Assembly (NCBI RefSeq): GCF_964019385.1
Contig: NC_088645.1
Coordinates: 44,419,529-44,483,528 of the forward strand
Direction: 5' to 3'
DNA from: Sycon ciliatum
Lineage: Eukaryota > Porifera > Calcarea > Leucosolenida > Sycettidae
Length of the DNA stretch: 64,000 nucleotides
How positions within the stretch are numbered: the stretch's first letter is position 1; the number at the start of each line of letters is the position of its first letter. Below are positions 18,982 through 30,363 of the stretch, piece by piece. The notes beneath the pieces were generated by a model. The model saw only the letters and a program-made list of their open reading frames with translations, did no database searches and was not told the origin of the DNA. Made by a program: the position numbers and the translations under genes.

Positions 18982-20164
18982 TACTTATAATACACGTTAT
19001 AGCAGCACAACGAGAAAGACCATGTACATGTACCATAATGTTACATCAATAAATTTTACAGAGTTATTTTGGGAGTACTTCTTTTGAAGTAGGAATGAAG
19101 ATGTGTTCGAAGCAGTAAACTGCGTAAGCAATACGTTGAGCCACAATAGTGAAACACAGTTTCCTGCAGTCAAAACAAGACACTCACACTTCTCTGGTCT
19201 ATTGTAGTTCGCCATTCTTATCGCTAACATGACTTGGTTTAATTTCTTACGATTGTTCTTGAGAATGGATCAATGATGTATTGAATAGATGTCTTCCCTG
19301 AACGACTTCAACTGAGAGGCACTACCCAGTTTCAGTTTCAACAAGCTGGACAATGTTTTTCTGTGGAGTCTTCCACAAGAAAGACAGAGCTACACACACG
19401 AAGGTGCTTGATGTACTCAGTACCTTCTTGGAGATGAACATATTTTCTTTTCCATCTTCATTATATTTTCGTCTCTGCATCGTCAACGATGTCCACTTCT
19501 GACTCCGTAATCTTGTCACCCATCCTCTCCAAAAACACAAAGCGAGTGCTGCTTGTATGGTGGATCAGTTGAAATCAGTCTCCGTTCTAGCAAGATCGGC
19601 ATGCAAAAAAATACTTGACTGAAAACATTCCGAAATAGCTTTTCTGAACGACGAAGTTTGTTCTTCAAAATTAATAATGATGAATAGCACAATCTACTAG
19701 CCAGAACGTCCTCTCAAAAGATGTCCTATCTGAAACCTGCAAGATTTTCGACCCCCATTCGTTTTGGAGATTAGCCCACACACACCAGACTCGAGCTACA
19801 AGTAAACTACGTGGAGATCGAGAGTTGATCGAAATCTTTCTTGCTCACTTCTGAAACCTGTGAAGGAAAAAAGTATGCTGATCGCGTGAATGCCCACAGT
19901 TGAGTCGTAATATTTTGACGTGGACCCTGTGACCGTTCACAGAGAAAGTCGCGGCTGTTTGTGACCGGTCATCGGGCTTCAAACTGGTGTGTGACTTTAT
20001 GACTGCTCTTCGGGGATTTGTGACTGTTTGATTGGTCACGGGGATCATGATCGGTCATCGAGACGTGACTGCTCACTGAGTCCTACATATAACCCCGCTC
20101 TGTCTTAGGACATTGAGCACTTTTTTGCCGACGCAAGAAATACTTCTATTGTTCTATATATATA

Positions 20165-20525
20165 AAAGGATCAAGCAGCATATCCCAGAAAAGCTGTACA
20201 AGAAGCCGCCTTAAAAACGTGTGGCAACAAGTGATAGCGCCATCACAAAGCATTTGCAGGCGCAACCTGAATGCATCCCGCAGGAACGCAACAGCAGCTT
20301 CAGTGTCATCACACCAGCCCGGAACAGCGCGCACCGATTCACACTGGAGGCGCTGTACATTCGCAGTTTGAGGCCAGAGCTGTGTAGACAAAAGAAGCAC
20401 ATCAAGGTGCTGCGGCTGTTCAAGCTGCAACCGGACAGACAACTTTATCACGTGTTTGTTCCGGTACTGCATTCCCTTCATGTGTTGTTTCACGCATTTT
20501 TCCACTGCTCCATACATTCTTGTTG
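20165..20525 (+). mobile_element. Penelope-like element copy e, 3' fragment
   Basis: Plus-sense C-terminal coding sequence, starting within IKQHIPEKLYKKPP, through HLQAQPECIPQERNSSFSV and LEALYIRSLRPELCR to the 3' UTR near 20520. TA-rich sequence precedes it. Confidence 0.7.
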
Positions 20526-20809
20526 TTGTTTTCGTTATTTGAATTCGCTAAAACCAAACGGACAGAACTGTCCAGTGACAAGGGAGCGAATGATGAGCGT
20601 CATAATCACTATGCATCAAAACATCTCAGGACAAAATGAGACAGACTATATTAAGGGAGGGTCTGCACAACACTTGTACATAAAGGGGAGTACGAGAACA
20701 AAGGCGCGGCAGGAGTCGAAGCAAGAAAGCAATCAACGCCGGAGATATTTTTGTCCACCAAAAACAGAGAGAGAGAGAGATAGAGAGATAGAGAGAGAGA
20801 GATCCAAGA

Positions 20810-20869
<60 letters not shown>

Positions 20870-21000
20870 CTAACAAATGAGGGCTGAGACCTCTACAACA
20901 GGGCTTTACGTCTGAAAACAACTGCACGAATTAACAAGCAAGTTGTCAGAGAACAAGGAGAGAGACGGGCAGGCAGGCCAGCAGGCAGGCATATAATGAA
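20526..21000. repeat. (GA)n microsatellite and anonymous flank
   Basis: GA-rich low-complexity DNA at about 20766-20872, then a short CAGG-repeat near 20970. The remainder shows no recognised feature. Confidence 0.8.
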
Positions 21001-21014
21001 AATATGGCGATAGT

Positions 21015-21712
21015 GATCCGTCTGACCTCAATTGTTCATGCTGTGTGGAACAGCAGCAGTGCGAAATTGGGCCGGGTGCGGTATGGCCCGCACCTCGCTG
21101 GGCAACACATTCCAGAGCCTAGCTCCTTGGAACGCGAGACAACCCTTACCCAGCTCAGTGCGGGTTGGCGGTGGTCTTAGACCCATAGATAATTGCAGCC
21201 GAGTAGGAGCGCCACTGGTTGGTAGCAACAGCACTTGCAGTGTGGGCCTAGCACGGGAGTAGCGGCAGCGCCAAACCAGGAAGATGAGCTTCTGGATGAA
21301 GAGCTCCCGGACACGGTAGGCGCCGAGTTGGACTAGCAGGTTTCTGGCAGAGGTGCGCGGCGAGCATCCGTACACAGCTCGAGGCGCACGATTCTGCAGA
21401 ACTTGGAGACGGTCTAGGTGCTTACCCGCCAGCGATGCTGAGAAGGCATTGGAGCCATATGAGAAATCAGGCATTATCACAGACTTGAAGTACTGGATGC
21501 AGCTTTGCATGCTGAGGCAGCGGCGCATCCGCCACAGCACACCGACTTTCTTGTTGAGGCGGGCAACGCACCTATCCATCTGGGCGTTCCAAGACATGGC
21601 GCTGTCAATGTGAACTCCGAGGTAGCGAGCAGAAGAGACAGATGGCAGCTTAGTCGCATGACACCATACGTCCAGTTCAGTTTGCGCTTCTAGCTTCCCA
21701 GCCGGTACTACC
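21015..21712 (-). mobile_element. CR1/jockey-type LINE, 3' part (split copy)
   Basis: The minus strand encodes the region after RT motif C: KLPSVSSARYLGVHIDSAMS, WNAQMDRC, LNKKVGVLWRMRR, VLQNRAPRAVYG, and the C-terminus LWNVLPSEVR. The 5' continuation of the same copy lies at 26230-26649, on the far side of the LTR element inserted at 21713-26229. The two sides read toward each other across a CTACC duplication. Order and motifs fit the CR1/jockey group. Confidence 0.8.
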
Positions 21713-21846
21713 TGTGGTAGTAGATACTATGTAGGTGTCACCTTTAGTACCCTGGTGTTAGTTATGTCACAATATGTACCTCGCACCTATTTACCTTATA
21801 TTCGGTCTCTCTAGTATGTAACAGCAGTTCAGTCTTCAGGACAACA
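21713..21846 (+). repeat. 5' LTR of the gypsy element
   Basis: Starts TGTGGTAGTAGATACTATGT and ends ACAACA directly before the primer-binding-like site. Nearly identical to the 3' LTR. Confidence 0.9.
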
Positions 21847-21874
21847 TTGGCGCAGTGAACAAGCAGGACTCAAG

Positions 21875-23221
21875 ATGGCAAGTTCTCTCGGCAGAGCCCC
21901 AAGTTCCTTTCAAGTCTTTGAGGACACGAACCAAGCTGAGGAATTCGCCTTGTGGTTGGAAGACTTCGAAGCCTACCTTGACCTACAGAAGATCGACGCA
22001 GCCGCGCAGAAGAGGAAACTGCTGCTGAATATTGGCGGAATCGACCTCCGGCGGATCACCAAAGGCTTGGTTGTGACCACAGCTGAGGCAGAAGGGGATG
22101 TCCCACCTGACACGTACACTCCTCTGAAAACGGCCTTGGAGAAGTATTTCAAGCCTTCCATCAACCTGACAGCAGAACGGCACAGGTTTAGAGGTCGGAA
22201 GCAGAGGAATGGGGAGACTGTGACAGCCTATTTGTCAGCCCTTTGGGCTATGGCACAACAATGCAGCTTCGACAGCACCGATGTGGACACAATCGTGAAT
22301 GGAGTCATCAGAGACCAGTTCATTGAAGGACTGCAGTCATCAGCTATAAGACGAGAACTCCTAGCGACCGCAGATCTGACACTAACTGCGGCATCGGCAA
22401 AGGCAGTAGGAATGGAAGCATCTATACTGGACTCGCTACTGTACGAGCAGCCAGTAGCACCGACTCCGCAGCCGCTATCATCATCATCGACACCAATGGT
22501 AAACAGAGTCATGTCAGGAGAGGAGTCCAGGAAAGTGGCAGGAGCCTCGGCACAACCTCCTCGACATAAAAGGCGGAAAGGACCGTGCAAGTATTGTGGG
22601 GGAGAACATACCCCGGGAAGATCCTTTTGCCCGGCAGGCCGGACTAGATGCCGGCACTGTGGGATAGTGGGCCACTTTCCTCAGGTCTGCCTCCGGAAAG
22701 ACAGACTCAGCAATAAAATAGAGGAAGATACATTGGTGGTCGAAGACGAATTCGAAGAGGCTTATACCATGGAGCCTGCGGCAACGCTACGCGCAGCTCA
22801 TGACCCCCGCTATTGGGTCGATGTGCGGGTTGATGGTAAGATAGTACACGGTCTGTTAGACACGGGTGCCACACGGACAATAATGCCCTGCACGGTCGTC
22901 CAGCCAGAGGAATTACCGGACAGACGACTCCGTGGATACGGTGGCCAGGAAGTCCACACACTTGGTACGGCGACCGCAACGTTTGAAGCAAATGGCAGAT
23001 CGATAGCTTGTCGGTGCTTTGTGGTCTCACCCGGGAAATGTCCCCTCTTCGGACAGGACGTCATTCAGCAGTTACAATTGGTCACTGTCACCGTTGATGA
23101 GCCAGACATCAACACAGTGACTATGCCGCCGGTAGACATTGCCGACATCAACACAGTGACTATGCGGCCGGTAGACATCGCCGTGGACCCAAACGCCGTG
23201 CCCGTGGCGTCTGCATGCTGA
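21875..23221 (+). CDS. gypsy gag and protease region
   Basis: The 448-codon frame has a capsid-like N-terminal half, a pair of zinc-knuckle-like motifs around residues 238-275 (CKYCGGEHTPGRSFC and CRHCGIVGHFPQVC), and a retropepsin-like LLDTGATRTI near residue 330. Part of the LTR element at 21713-26229. Confidence 0.85.
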   Translation: MASSLGRAPSSFQVFEDTNQAEEFALWLEDFEAYLDLQKIDAAAQKRKLLLNIGGIDLRRITKGLVVTTAEAEGDVPPDTYTPLKTALEKYFKPSINLTAERHRFRGRKQRNGETVTAYLSALWAMAQQCSFDSTDVDTIVNGVIRDQFIEGLQSSAIRRELLATADLTLTAASAKAVGMEASILDSLLYEQPVAPTPQPLSSSSTPMVNRVMSGEESRKVAGASAQPPRHKRRKGPCKYCGGEHTPGRSFCPAGRTRCRHCGIVGHFPQVCLRKDRLSNKIEEDTLVVEDEFEEAYTMEPAATLRAAHDPRYWVDVRVDGKIVHGLLDTGATRTIMPCTVVQPEELPDRRLRGYGGQEVHTLGTATATFEANGRSIACRCFVVSPGKCPLFGQDVIQQLQLVTVTVDEPDINTVTMPPVDIADINTVTMRPVDIAVDPNAVPVASAC

Positions 23222-23269
23222 CGACATGCTTTCAGCATCCGCGAGGAGGTCAAGGCAGAACTAAGTCGA

Positions 23270-25807
23270 ATGTTGGAGGCTGGAATTATCGAACCAGTGA
23301 AAGAGGCGACTCCATGGATCTCACCGATAGTTCCTAGCCGCAAATCTAACGGCAAGCTTCGCTTGTGTATAGATTACAGGAAGTTGAACCAAAACATCAT
23401 TCGGGAGAAGAGAGCCATGCCTACCGCTGAGGAAATAACAGCCCAAATCCAGGGTGCAACGATTTTCTCGGTCTTGGACGCAGAGTCTGGATTCCACCAA
23501 ATTCCGCTGTCATCCAGCTCACAGCCGTACACAACTTTCACGACGGAGGAAGGTTTGTTCCGATTCAAGCGGTTACCCTTCGGCATCTCATGCGCCCCGG
23601 AAATCTTCCAAAGGGTCATGTCTGACCTGCTCGCTGGTATCCCAGGAGTCTTCGTGTACGTAGACGATGTACTGGTCACCGGTGACAGCATCAAGCAACA
23701 CGATGAACGACTGCAGCGAGTCCTAGAGCGACTACAAGCGGCACAGCTGAAATTGAACAACGACAAATGTCAGTGGAAGCAAAGTGAGGTTAGATACCTT
23801 GGCAGCATACTGAATGCCCAGGGCGTCAATCCTGACCCAGACAAAGTGAAGGCAATCCTAGACATGCCTCTGCCAGAATCTCAGTCGGATGTACGGCGAT
23901 TCCTTGGTATGCTAACATACCTCGGAAAATTCATCCCTGGATTAGCGGACGCAACGGCACCGGTCAGGACATTGGCAAAACGCGAGCCATTCGTCGCAGA
24001 CAACTCGCTCTGGATGGAGTTCAACACACTCAAAGAGGAGGCCGCGTCTAGATTGTTACGTCTGTCGTTCTTCGACGTCACGCCAACCAGGGAGACGGCC
24101 ATTAGTGTGGATGCATCTCCATGTGGCCTGGGAGCTATACTGTGGCAGAAGGACAATCATGGCCGCTTTCAACCCGTGTCATGCGCTAGCAGAGCTCTCA
24201 AGGATCCCGAGACACGGTATTCGCAGCTCGAGAGAGAGATGCTGGCTGTGGTTTTCGGCTTGGTAAAATTCCGCCAATTCGTACTGGGGCGACAAGTGAT
24301 CGTATTCACTGACCACAAGCCTCTGGTGGCAATCGTAAAGAAGGAATTCGATCAGGTGCCAGCCCGAGTGCAGCGATGGCTGCTGGCAATCCTCCCATAC
24401 GACTTTCAGTTGACCTATACGCCAGGAACGTCAATGATTTGTACTGACGCGCTATCGAGAGCCCCCTCCCAAGCAGTTGAAGCCAGTCCGGCAGAGGCCA
24501 GGTCAATGAAGGAGTATGTTGGCTTAATCCTGGGGGAAGCTCCAATCTCTTGCGAAGATGTCCGGCTAGCCACAGACACTGATGGTCAGCTAAGTCGAGT
24601 CAGGAACAGAGTGTTACAAGGCAAGTGGAATACATGCGACGGCAGCGCCGAGGTATACTTTCGAATTAGGGACTCGTTGTCAGTGGTTGATGACATCGTC
24701 ATGCATAACAATCGCATCGTCATACCCGGTACCTTGTATGACCAAGTCCTCCGTATCGCACACGAAGGCCATCCAGGACTCGACACGTTTCTGGACACGT
24801 TGCGACAAAGTGTATGGTGGCCGTCCATGAGCAAAGATGCCTCAGAATTCGCTAGGACATGCTCGACATGCTGGAAGAGGCAGCGGAATCCTCCACAACC
24901 CCTCCAACCGTCAGAAATCCTACCAGTCTGGTATCGGGTGGCGGTGGACCTCGTGGAGATCGAGGATCATCACTTCTTGTCGGTCATCGACTACGGATCC
25001 CGATATCCCGAGTTGCTCTTGCTATCCAGCACCACGTCGAGAGTCATAATACAAGCATTGTCGGAAGTATTCGCAAGACATGGTCTACCGGTGGAGCTAG
25101 TTAGCGACAATGGGCCACAGCTGGTGTCGGACGAAACAGAAACTTTTCTCCGGAAAGCAGGAGTCAAGCATATCAAGTCGAGCCCGCGGTATCCATGCTC
25201 CAACGGAATGGTGGAGAGATTCCATGGCGTCGTGCGCAGGCGCTTGAGTGGGATGCCTTCATCACTACCTCTGAGACAGCGACTCCAGCAAGCGCTATTC
25301 GGCATTCGTACATCCATGAATCGGATGATTGGGACATCACCAGGAGAAGCATTCTTTGGACGGGCCCTTCGAGGACGATTGCCGAATCTAGCTAACGGTC
25401 AAATCATCAACCGGGAGAAGCAAATTGACCAAAAAATGCGAATGGCCCATCAACACGATCAGAAGAGAGGCGTGCGGGAGCTCCCTGCTCTCGAGCCAGG
25501 CAGTAAAGTGGTACTGCAAGACGGATATAGTCAACCGGCCAAGGAATGGTGTGTCGTACTACAGGAAGGCCGTCAAGTGGTGGTGGAAGACGGTGTGCGC
25601 ACGGCCATAAGAAACCGCCGGCAAGTCAGGGAGACTATCCCGCCATCAGCAACTGAGGCGACCACCGAGCGGAGCCGTAGCCCTGGGTCTGACAAAGATG
25701 CTGCAGGCACAACGGAAGAAGAAGCCCGAGCCGACAACAACCAGCCACAGCTGCCTCGACGTTTTAGCAGAGTGAGCATGCCTGTGGAGCGGCTGGGATA
25801 CGATTGA
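23270..25807 (+). CDS. gypsy polymerase (RT, RNase H, integrase)
   Basis: The 845-codon frame begins at MLEAGIIEPVKEATPWISP, typical of the start of gypsy RT. It contains LCIDYRKLN, a YVDD catalytic box, the RNase H block (DHKPL near its end), an integrase HHCC finger (HEGHPGLDTF, then CSTC) and the D,D-35-E core with SDNGPQ and NGMVERFHG. Domain order RT, RNase H, integrase is that of Ty3/gypsy. Confidence 0.9.
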   Translation: MLEAGIIEPVKEATPWISPIVPSRKSNGKLRLCIDYRKLNQNIIREKRAMPTAEEITAQIQGATIFSVLDAESGFHQIPLSSSSQPYTTFTTEEGLFRFKRLPFGISCAPEIFQRVMSDLLAGIPGVFVYVDDVLVTGDSIKQHDERLQRVLERLQAAQLKLNNDKCQWKQSEVRYLGSILNAQGVNPDPDKVKAILDMPLPESQSDVRRFLGMLTYLGKFIPGLADATAPVRTLAKREPFVADNSLWMEFNTLKEEAASRLLRLSFFDVTPTRETAISVDASPCGLGAILWQKDNHGRFQPVSCASRALKDPETRYSQLEREMLAVVFGLVKFRQFVLGRQVIVFTDHKPLVAIVKKEFDQVPARVQRWLLAILPYDFQLTYTPGTSMICTDALSRAPSQAVEASPAEARSMKEYVGLILGEAPISCEDVRLATDTDGQLSRVRNRVLQGKWNTCDGSAEVYFRIRDSLSVVDDIVMHNNRIVIPGTLYDQVLRIAHEGHPGLDTFLDTLRQSVWWPSMSKDASEFARTCSTCWKRQRNPPQPLQPSEILPVWYRVAVDLVEIEDHHFLSVIDYGSRYPELLLLSSTTSRVIIQALSEVFARHGLPVELVSDNGPQLVSDETETFLRKAGVKHIKSSPRYPCSNGMVERFHGVVRRRLSGMPSSLPLRQRLQQALFGIRTSMNRMIGTSPGEAFFGRALRGRLPNLANGQIINREKQIDQKMRMAHQHDQKRGVRELPALEPGSKVVLQDGYSQPAKEWCVVLQEGRQVVVEDGVRTAIRNRRQVRETIPPSATEATTERSRSPGSDKDAAGTTEEEARADNNQPQLPRRFSRVSMPVERLGYD

Positions 25808-26095
25808 AACAATTTTACTATAATAGCATGGCATCCTTAGTAGCCGGAGTAGTGACAATAGCAGCATTCATTCTATCAAAGTTATGAGCAAGAATAGACA
25901 GCAGTAATATCCTCTCGTTGCTAGAGTGTTTGGGTTGATCATTCTTTTCAACTTCTTGTTGCTAAAGTGTTGGGTTAATCATTCGATTCAGCAAGATATA
26001 TGATCATTCGAAATTGATTTACTCGGTTGTTTTATTAATATATTGCGTTGCCCATTTCATTCGGTTGCTAGCTTTTTACTAAAGCATTGGAGTAA

Positions 26096-26229
26096 TGTGG
26101 TGGTAGATACTATGTAGGTGTCACCTTTAGTACCCTGGAGTTAGTTATGTCACAATATGTACCTTGCACCTATTTACCTTATATTCGGTCTCTCTAGTAT
26201 GTAACAGCAGTTCAGTCTTCAGGACAACA
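26096..26229 (+). repeat. 3' LTR of the gypsy element
   Basis: 134 bp, near-identical to 21713-21846, followed by the duplicated CTACC. Confidence 0.9.
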
Positions 26230-26649
26230 CTACCAATGCCTGACTTTTTGATGCATTAAGGATCAAACCTCGCTGCTTCAGCCAGTCAGCAATGCATGTC
26301 ACTGCTCTGGAGAGAGTGGCGGTCAGTTCCTGTTGTGTTGGGCGACTGCAGGTCAGTGCGATGTCAGCTGCGAACTTGATGGACTCAGCTTGCTGGGCAA
26401 CAGATGGCATGTCCCGGGCGTAAAGGCTGAACAGCAGTGGACCTAATACCAACCCCTGTGGTACTCCACAGGAGCAGGCTGCCACTGTGCTAAGCTGGGA
26501 TCCCAGCTGGACAATCTGGCAACGATCAAACAAGTTTGACATGAGCCACTGGAGCGCTGTTCCGGTGACGCCCACACAGAAGAGATCTTCGACTAGTTGC
26601 TGGTGGCGAACCTTGTCGAACGCCTTTGACATATCCAGGAGGACCACAC
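26230..26649 (-). mobile_element. CR1/jockey-type LINE, RT part (split copy)
   Basis: The minus frame gives VVLLDMSKAFDKVRHQQLVE (RT motif A), CGVPQGLVLGPLLFSLYARD (motif B), FAADIALT (motif C position, where one would expect FADD) and LILNASKSQAL. It continues past the inserted LTR element into 21712-21015. It is 5'-truncated at about 26649, where PLE sequence begins. The same family is present at 40330-41640. Confidence 0.75.
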
Positions 26650-26870
26650 CCTTATGGTAGTGTAGTGTTAACTTCAGCCGCGTAAGAATATTCGTGCTGA
26701 CTCTCTAACCCCAGTATAAATTCTGGCTTCGTTTTCGTTCTTGCTCATTCCCATGTAACTACTGATGGAAATGGGTGAAAAGCTTTTAGTATTATGAAAC
26801 TGACAACCTTGTTGTTGTGTGTATATAAATTTTGTTCGCCTACTTCTCTATTTATATATATATATACGTG
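26650..26870 (+). repeat. PLE 3' UTR fragment
   Basis: Matches other PLE 3' ends (CGCGTAAGAATATTC through CAACCTTGTTGTTGTGTGTA), followed by TTTGTTCGCCTACTTCTC and a TA run. Confidence 0.7.
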
Positions 26871-26978
26871 ACAACAAGTGTTTGCTAATGGTGTTTGTAC
26901 TGAGTACGCAGCTTACTCTATTTATTGCGTTTTAAAATTACATAGAGAAAGAGTTTTAATTCTACATGGTGGACTCAC

Positions 26979-27155
26979 TATCACAGGTCACCGGGTTTAC
27001 GAAGGTCCCTGCATTTTCATTACATGGAGGGGGAAAAGGTGTTGATGGGCTAAAGCCTTCAGAACACTTGACTCGGTACTTGTAAAACTTTCCATTTAAT
27101 TCATTCTCCCCCGTGACTGTAGAACTATTGGCAATTACAGGCAGGGAGCACACGG
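26979..27155 (-). CDS. Sushi/CCP domain exon
   Basis: A 177-nt exon lies between an acceptor (TTTTTCAG above 27155) and a GTGAGT donor below 26979, and is phase 1 at both ends. It encodes one complement control module: CSLPVI at the start, YRVKCSEGF before the second cysteine, then PPPCNENAG and NPVTC for cysteines three and four. The usual tryptophan before the last cysteine is not obvious. One module per exon with phase 1-1 borders is the common arrangement for CCP domains in secreted and surface proteins. Confidence 0.65.
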
Positions 27156-27345
27156 CTGAAAAACCGAAAAACACACAAACACATACATACAAACACACAG
27201 ACCCACATCCGGTCAACGACCACACAGAGGACTTATCCTGAAGTGGGCGCCATTTCTGGGAGTGTCAAAATAGAGGGGGAACACCAGGCAATTTCTAAGA
27301 TTTTGCCCCCATTTTCCAGGCAGGCTTCATTATGCATACACATCA

Positions 27346-27534
27346 TCAGTGCAGGAATCTAGAACAAAACTCTTTGAAGCTGGATTTTCGTCTGGACGTC
27401 TTTTCCGGAACGCCCACACACTGTCCTAGGAGTGTTGCAATGGCAGCAATCAGTTGAAATATCCCCCATACAGCTTGTCGCGTGAACTGCATGACAGATT
27501 TCTTACGTCGTAAAGAACTTCTTTTCATCAGCAT
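27346..27534 (-). CDS. Possible signal-peptide exon
   Basis: The minus frame has a basic start (MLMKRSSLRRKKSV) and a hydrophobic run (VWGIFQLIAAIATLL) ending GQC, as in a signal peptide or membrane anchor. It lies about 200 bp upstream, in sense, of the CCP exon. A phase 1 donor would be needed to join them, and the only candidate near the GQ codons is weak. It may be chance. Confidence 0.25.
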   Translation of the reverse strand: MLMKRSSLRRKKSVMQFTRQAVWGIFQLIAAIATLLGQCVGVPEKTSRRKSSFKEFCSRFLH

Positions 27535-30140
27535 TTCACTGGCTTTTAGCTACATGGCCAGAGAAAGTCCCGGTTCGTAGGCCTACAACATGGTCAGCGT
27601 GTTCTTGAGTGCAGTAACAAGATGGGTGTGATCGCTTCCAGACCAACGGGCAATCAAGGCGAGTAACAAGCGCACATGATGAAGGTGACTCTGAAATCTC
27701 GTGAGCCGTTATTCACACGACTTGGCATTCTTGCATCACAAGGCATGTGATTCCACCTTGCCTCTTGTAGTAAAATTCAAGAATTGCGCTCAGGACTTCA
27801 TTCACTTTTGCATCAACAATCGCACAAAAAAAGTGTTGGTGGCGCAAGGAGAATCTTGCCGTTTGGAGTGACAAGTAATCACCGCTGCTTTTCCTCGTCA
27901 GAGTCAATAATACACTTTGTTCTGCGGCATTGGGAGTAGTGTTGGAGTAGAAATTGCTGAAGAGATATCGCGGAGGGGCAAGCTTTCCTGTGAAGGTATG
28001 ACTTTGGCCGTATTTCAGCAAGGTCGAGTGGAAAATTCCAAAAGTATATTTCAAGAAAACCCAAAAAGGCGGATGGGAGACATGGTCCCAGTGCTAGAAG
28101 AGGTGTTCTACTATCTGTCGGTGTGTAGTTCTTGCTAGTTGAGGACGTAGCTGGCTGTTTTGCCAGCGCTTGTAAATTGGCTACTTTTAAGACGATCATT
28201 AGTTGCGTCAGGGGTGATGGCCCTCGTCATCTGGGATCCTGGCGTGGCTAAGCGGTATTGCTCCAGGAACTCTTCTAAGGTAAGGCAATGTTGGCTTGGT
28301 GGAGTTTTGTTCATAGCTTGTTCGTATAACCTGTGGCGTTACTCGTTTGACCCATAAATAATTAAATAATGTGATATTTCGGCCATTTCTGAGGGGTATG
28401 CAAGTTTCAAGGTTCCCTTCAGAAACCTTTTCTTCAAGGGCTTTGCACAATCAATCTACACCCCAAAAGGGAACTTTCTGCAAATTTCGAGCGAGATTGG
28501 AGAGATCCACTTGCACACATACTTCAGTATTCTCAGACAGGCTCTTTTAACCCTTTGTGTACGGACTGTACAACTTTCGATCCCCTAGAATCGAAACTAT
28601 TCAAAATTTCAAGCTATCGTAATTCAGTCATTCCTGGGTTATTACCAAAAACTAAAATATGTAGGTCGAAGAGAACACCTTTTCCGTCCTCTTATTGTTT
28701 GATAAAGAAATCAGATACTTGGTCCAAGTCAGCAATATTGTCGCTTATCTTACTACAATTTGAACTGAGACTTTGGAACACAACGCATGCACTTGACGTG
28801 ATAAAACTTGGTACGATGGAAGGTAAGGTATAGAATGAAAACTGGACACGAGGAATTTATTGTCAAAGGAAGGGTTCATGCTTTTCTTGGTCCTCTTCGT
28901 CGCTGCTCTCGGCGCTGGTGAAAAATGTAATATGTTTGCTCTGGATCGACTCTCTCGCTTTCGCAAGCTCATCTCTCTTCCTCCCAGCTGCCTGGCTATT
29001 TTCTGAAGGGAAGTCGATCGTGACTGTTGCCTTCTCTATAGGACTTCAGGTGGGCAGCACGACAACCTGTGTGGTTCAAATCAGTCGCCAGTCTTTGCAT
29101 GATTTTATATTGAACGACGACGACGTTTACAGTACCGGGTACTTGTAAAAATCTCCACGATGTGCTGGATACTCCAAACGTTGAGCTGGAGGTGGGGGAC
29201 CTGCGATCTCAGCTAGGCAAACGATGTCCGAAGTGAGCGATCTCAGCCGTTTTGCAAATTGAAACTGATTCCAAGTGGCCGATTACTTTCTTTTGTGTCA
29301 CGCTGCTTTTGCCTGCGCAGTGTGACAAGATAATTTTGTTTTGATGGGGAGTGGTATCAATCAGATTCACTCACCCGTCGCTCTCAAAAACAACTCGAAA
29401 TCTAGCTAGACCTTTCAGACACTTTTATACCAACTCACTAATGGAAATTGGGATGAAATGGGCTGCCAAGTGAACACTGGGGACATAAAAACAAAGCTGA
29501 AAGATAAGCAACAATATTGATGAGACCAAGTAAGTGTCATGTCTTGGGCAGAAATGGTTGCTATTTCTTCTATTTTGAACTCCAATACGTCGTCATCAGT
29601 GATGCGCAAGCAGCAGCAATTTCACAATTTCGTAAAGTCTGGTTTGTTGACCTGAGCGCGGCTCACGTCAAACTCAGTTTCACTCAAAAAGTTCAGGTGC
29701 ATTGTAAAGGATCACACATTACGAAATGGAGCAAGATGTGACTTGAACAAATACAGGTAAAAAGGGCAAATATTATGGTAAATAATCGACGAGGAGACAA
29801 AATAGTCGTAAATGGCAATAAACAAGATAAATTGTGCACTCATAACAAAAGCAAAAAAGGAAGAAAGTTAGGTTCCATAGCGTTTTCTATACTATTATGT
29901 ATACAATAAATGAGTAGGCCGAGTTGTTATTGGTCATAAACCCAAGGCTGGAGCATTTATTGTATTTAGATTCAACCAGAAAAACTCCTACTAAAATTTC
30001 GAACAACAAAATTAGTGGACAGCTGTTATTTTGGAGTGTTTGTTCTCGACAAGTATTAGTTTGCTGAATGCAGGGAGTCGTAAACTACCGGTATTTTTCG
30101 ACTCTCTGCTAACTGGCTGAACGGCCATGAATGATATCCA
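27535..30140. other. No gene recognised
   Basis: Open frames up to about 110 codons on both strands show no recognisable domain, no repeated element seen elsewhere in the window, and no clear exon borders. It could be intron or unique intergenic DNA. Confidence 0.4.
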
Positions 30141-30141
30141 G

Positions 30142-30312
30142 GCGCATGCTCGATAATCGCTCTCTTTCTCCACGTGCTTGGTGTAGTCAAGTAGGTAAGC
30201 ATCCTCGATGATCGTTCTCTTTCTCCACGTGCTTGGTGTAGTAAAGTAGGTAAGCATGCTCGATGATCGTTCTCTTTCTCCACGTGCTTGGTGTAGTCAA
30301 GTTGGTAAATTT
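30142..30312. repeat. Tandem repeat, three units of about 56 bp
   Basis: Three near-identical units begin GCATGCTCGATGATCG-like and contain TTCTCCACGTGCTTGG, each with a CACGTG E-box. A partial fourth unit follows (GTCTAGTCAAGTTGGTAA). It lies directly upstream of the small frame at 30364, so it could hold promoter elements (inference). Confidence 0.75.
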
Positions 30313-30363
30313 TGGTCTAGTCAAGTTGGTAAATTATTTGTGTTTTGTTCATGTGTTTTGTTC

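Larger units (their letters stand above)
21713..26229 (+). mobile_element. Ty3/gypsy-type LTR retrotransposon fossil, nearly complete
   Basis: Two 134-bp LTRs (21713-21846 and 26096-26229) begin TGTGG and end ACAACA. They differ at only about three sites, which suggests a fairly recent insertion. CTACC is duplicated on both sides. A primer-binding-like TTGGCGCAGTGAAC follows the left LTR. Inside are gag with zinc knuckles, protease, reverse transcriptase, RNase H and integrase in gypsy order. It looks almost whole, with at most about one break between the gag-protease and polymerase frames, unless the family uses frameshifting there. It is inserted into a LINE. Confidence 0.9.

Noticed and set aside
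22228-25317. Long minus-strand frames across the gypsy element
   Set aside because: Antisense shadows of the plus-strand gag and polymerase. No independent motifs.
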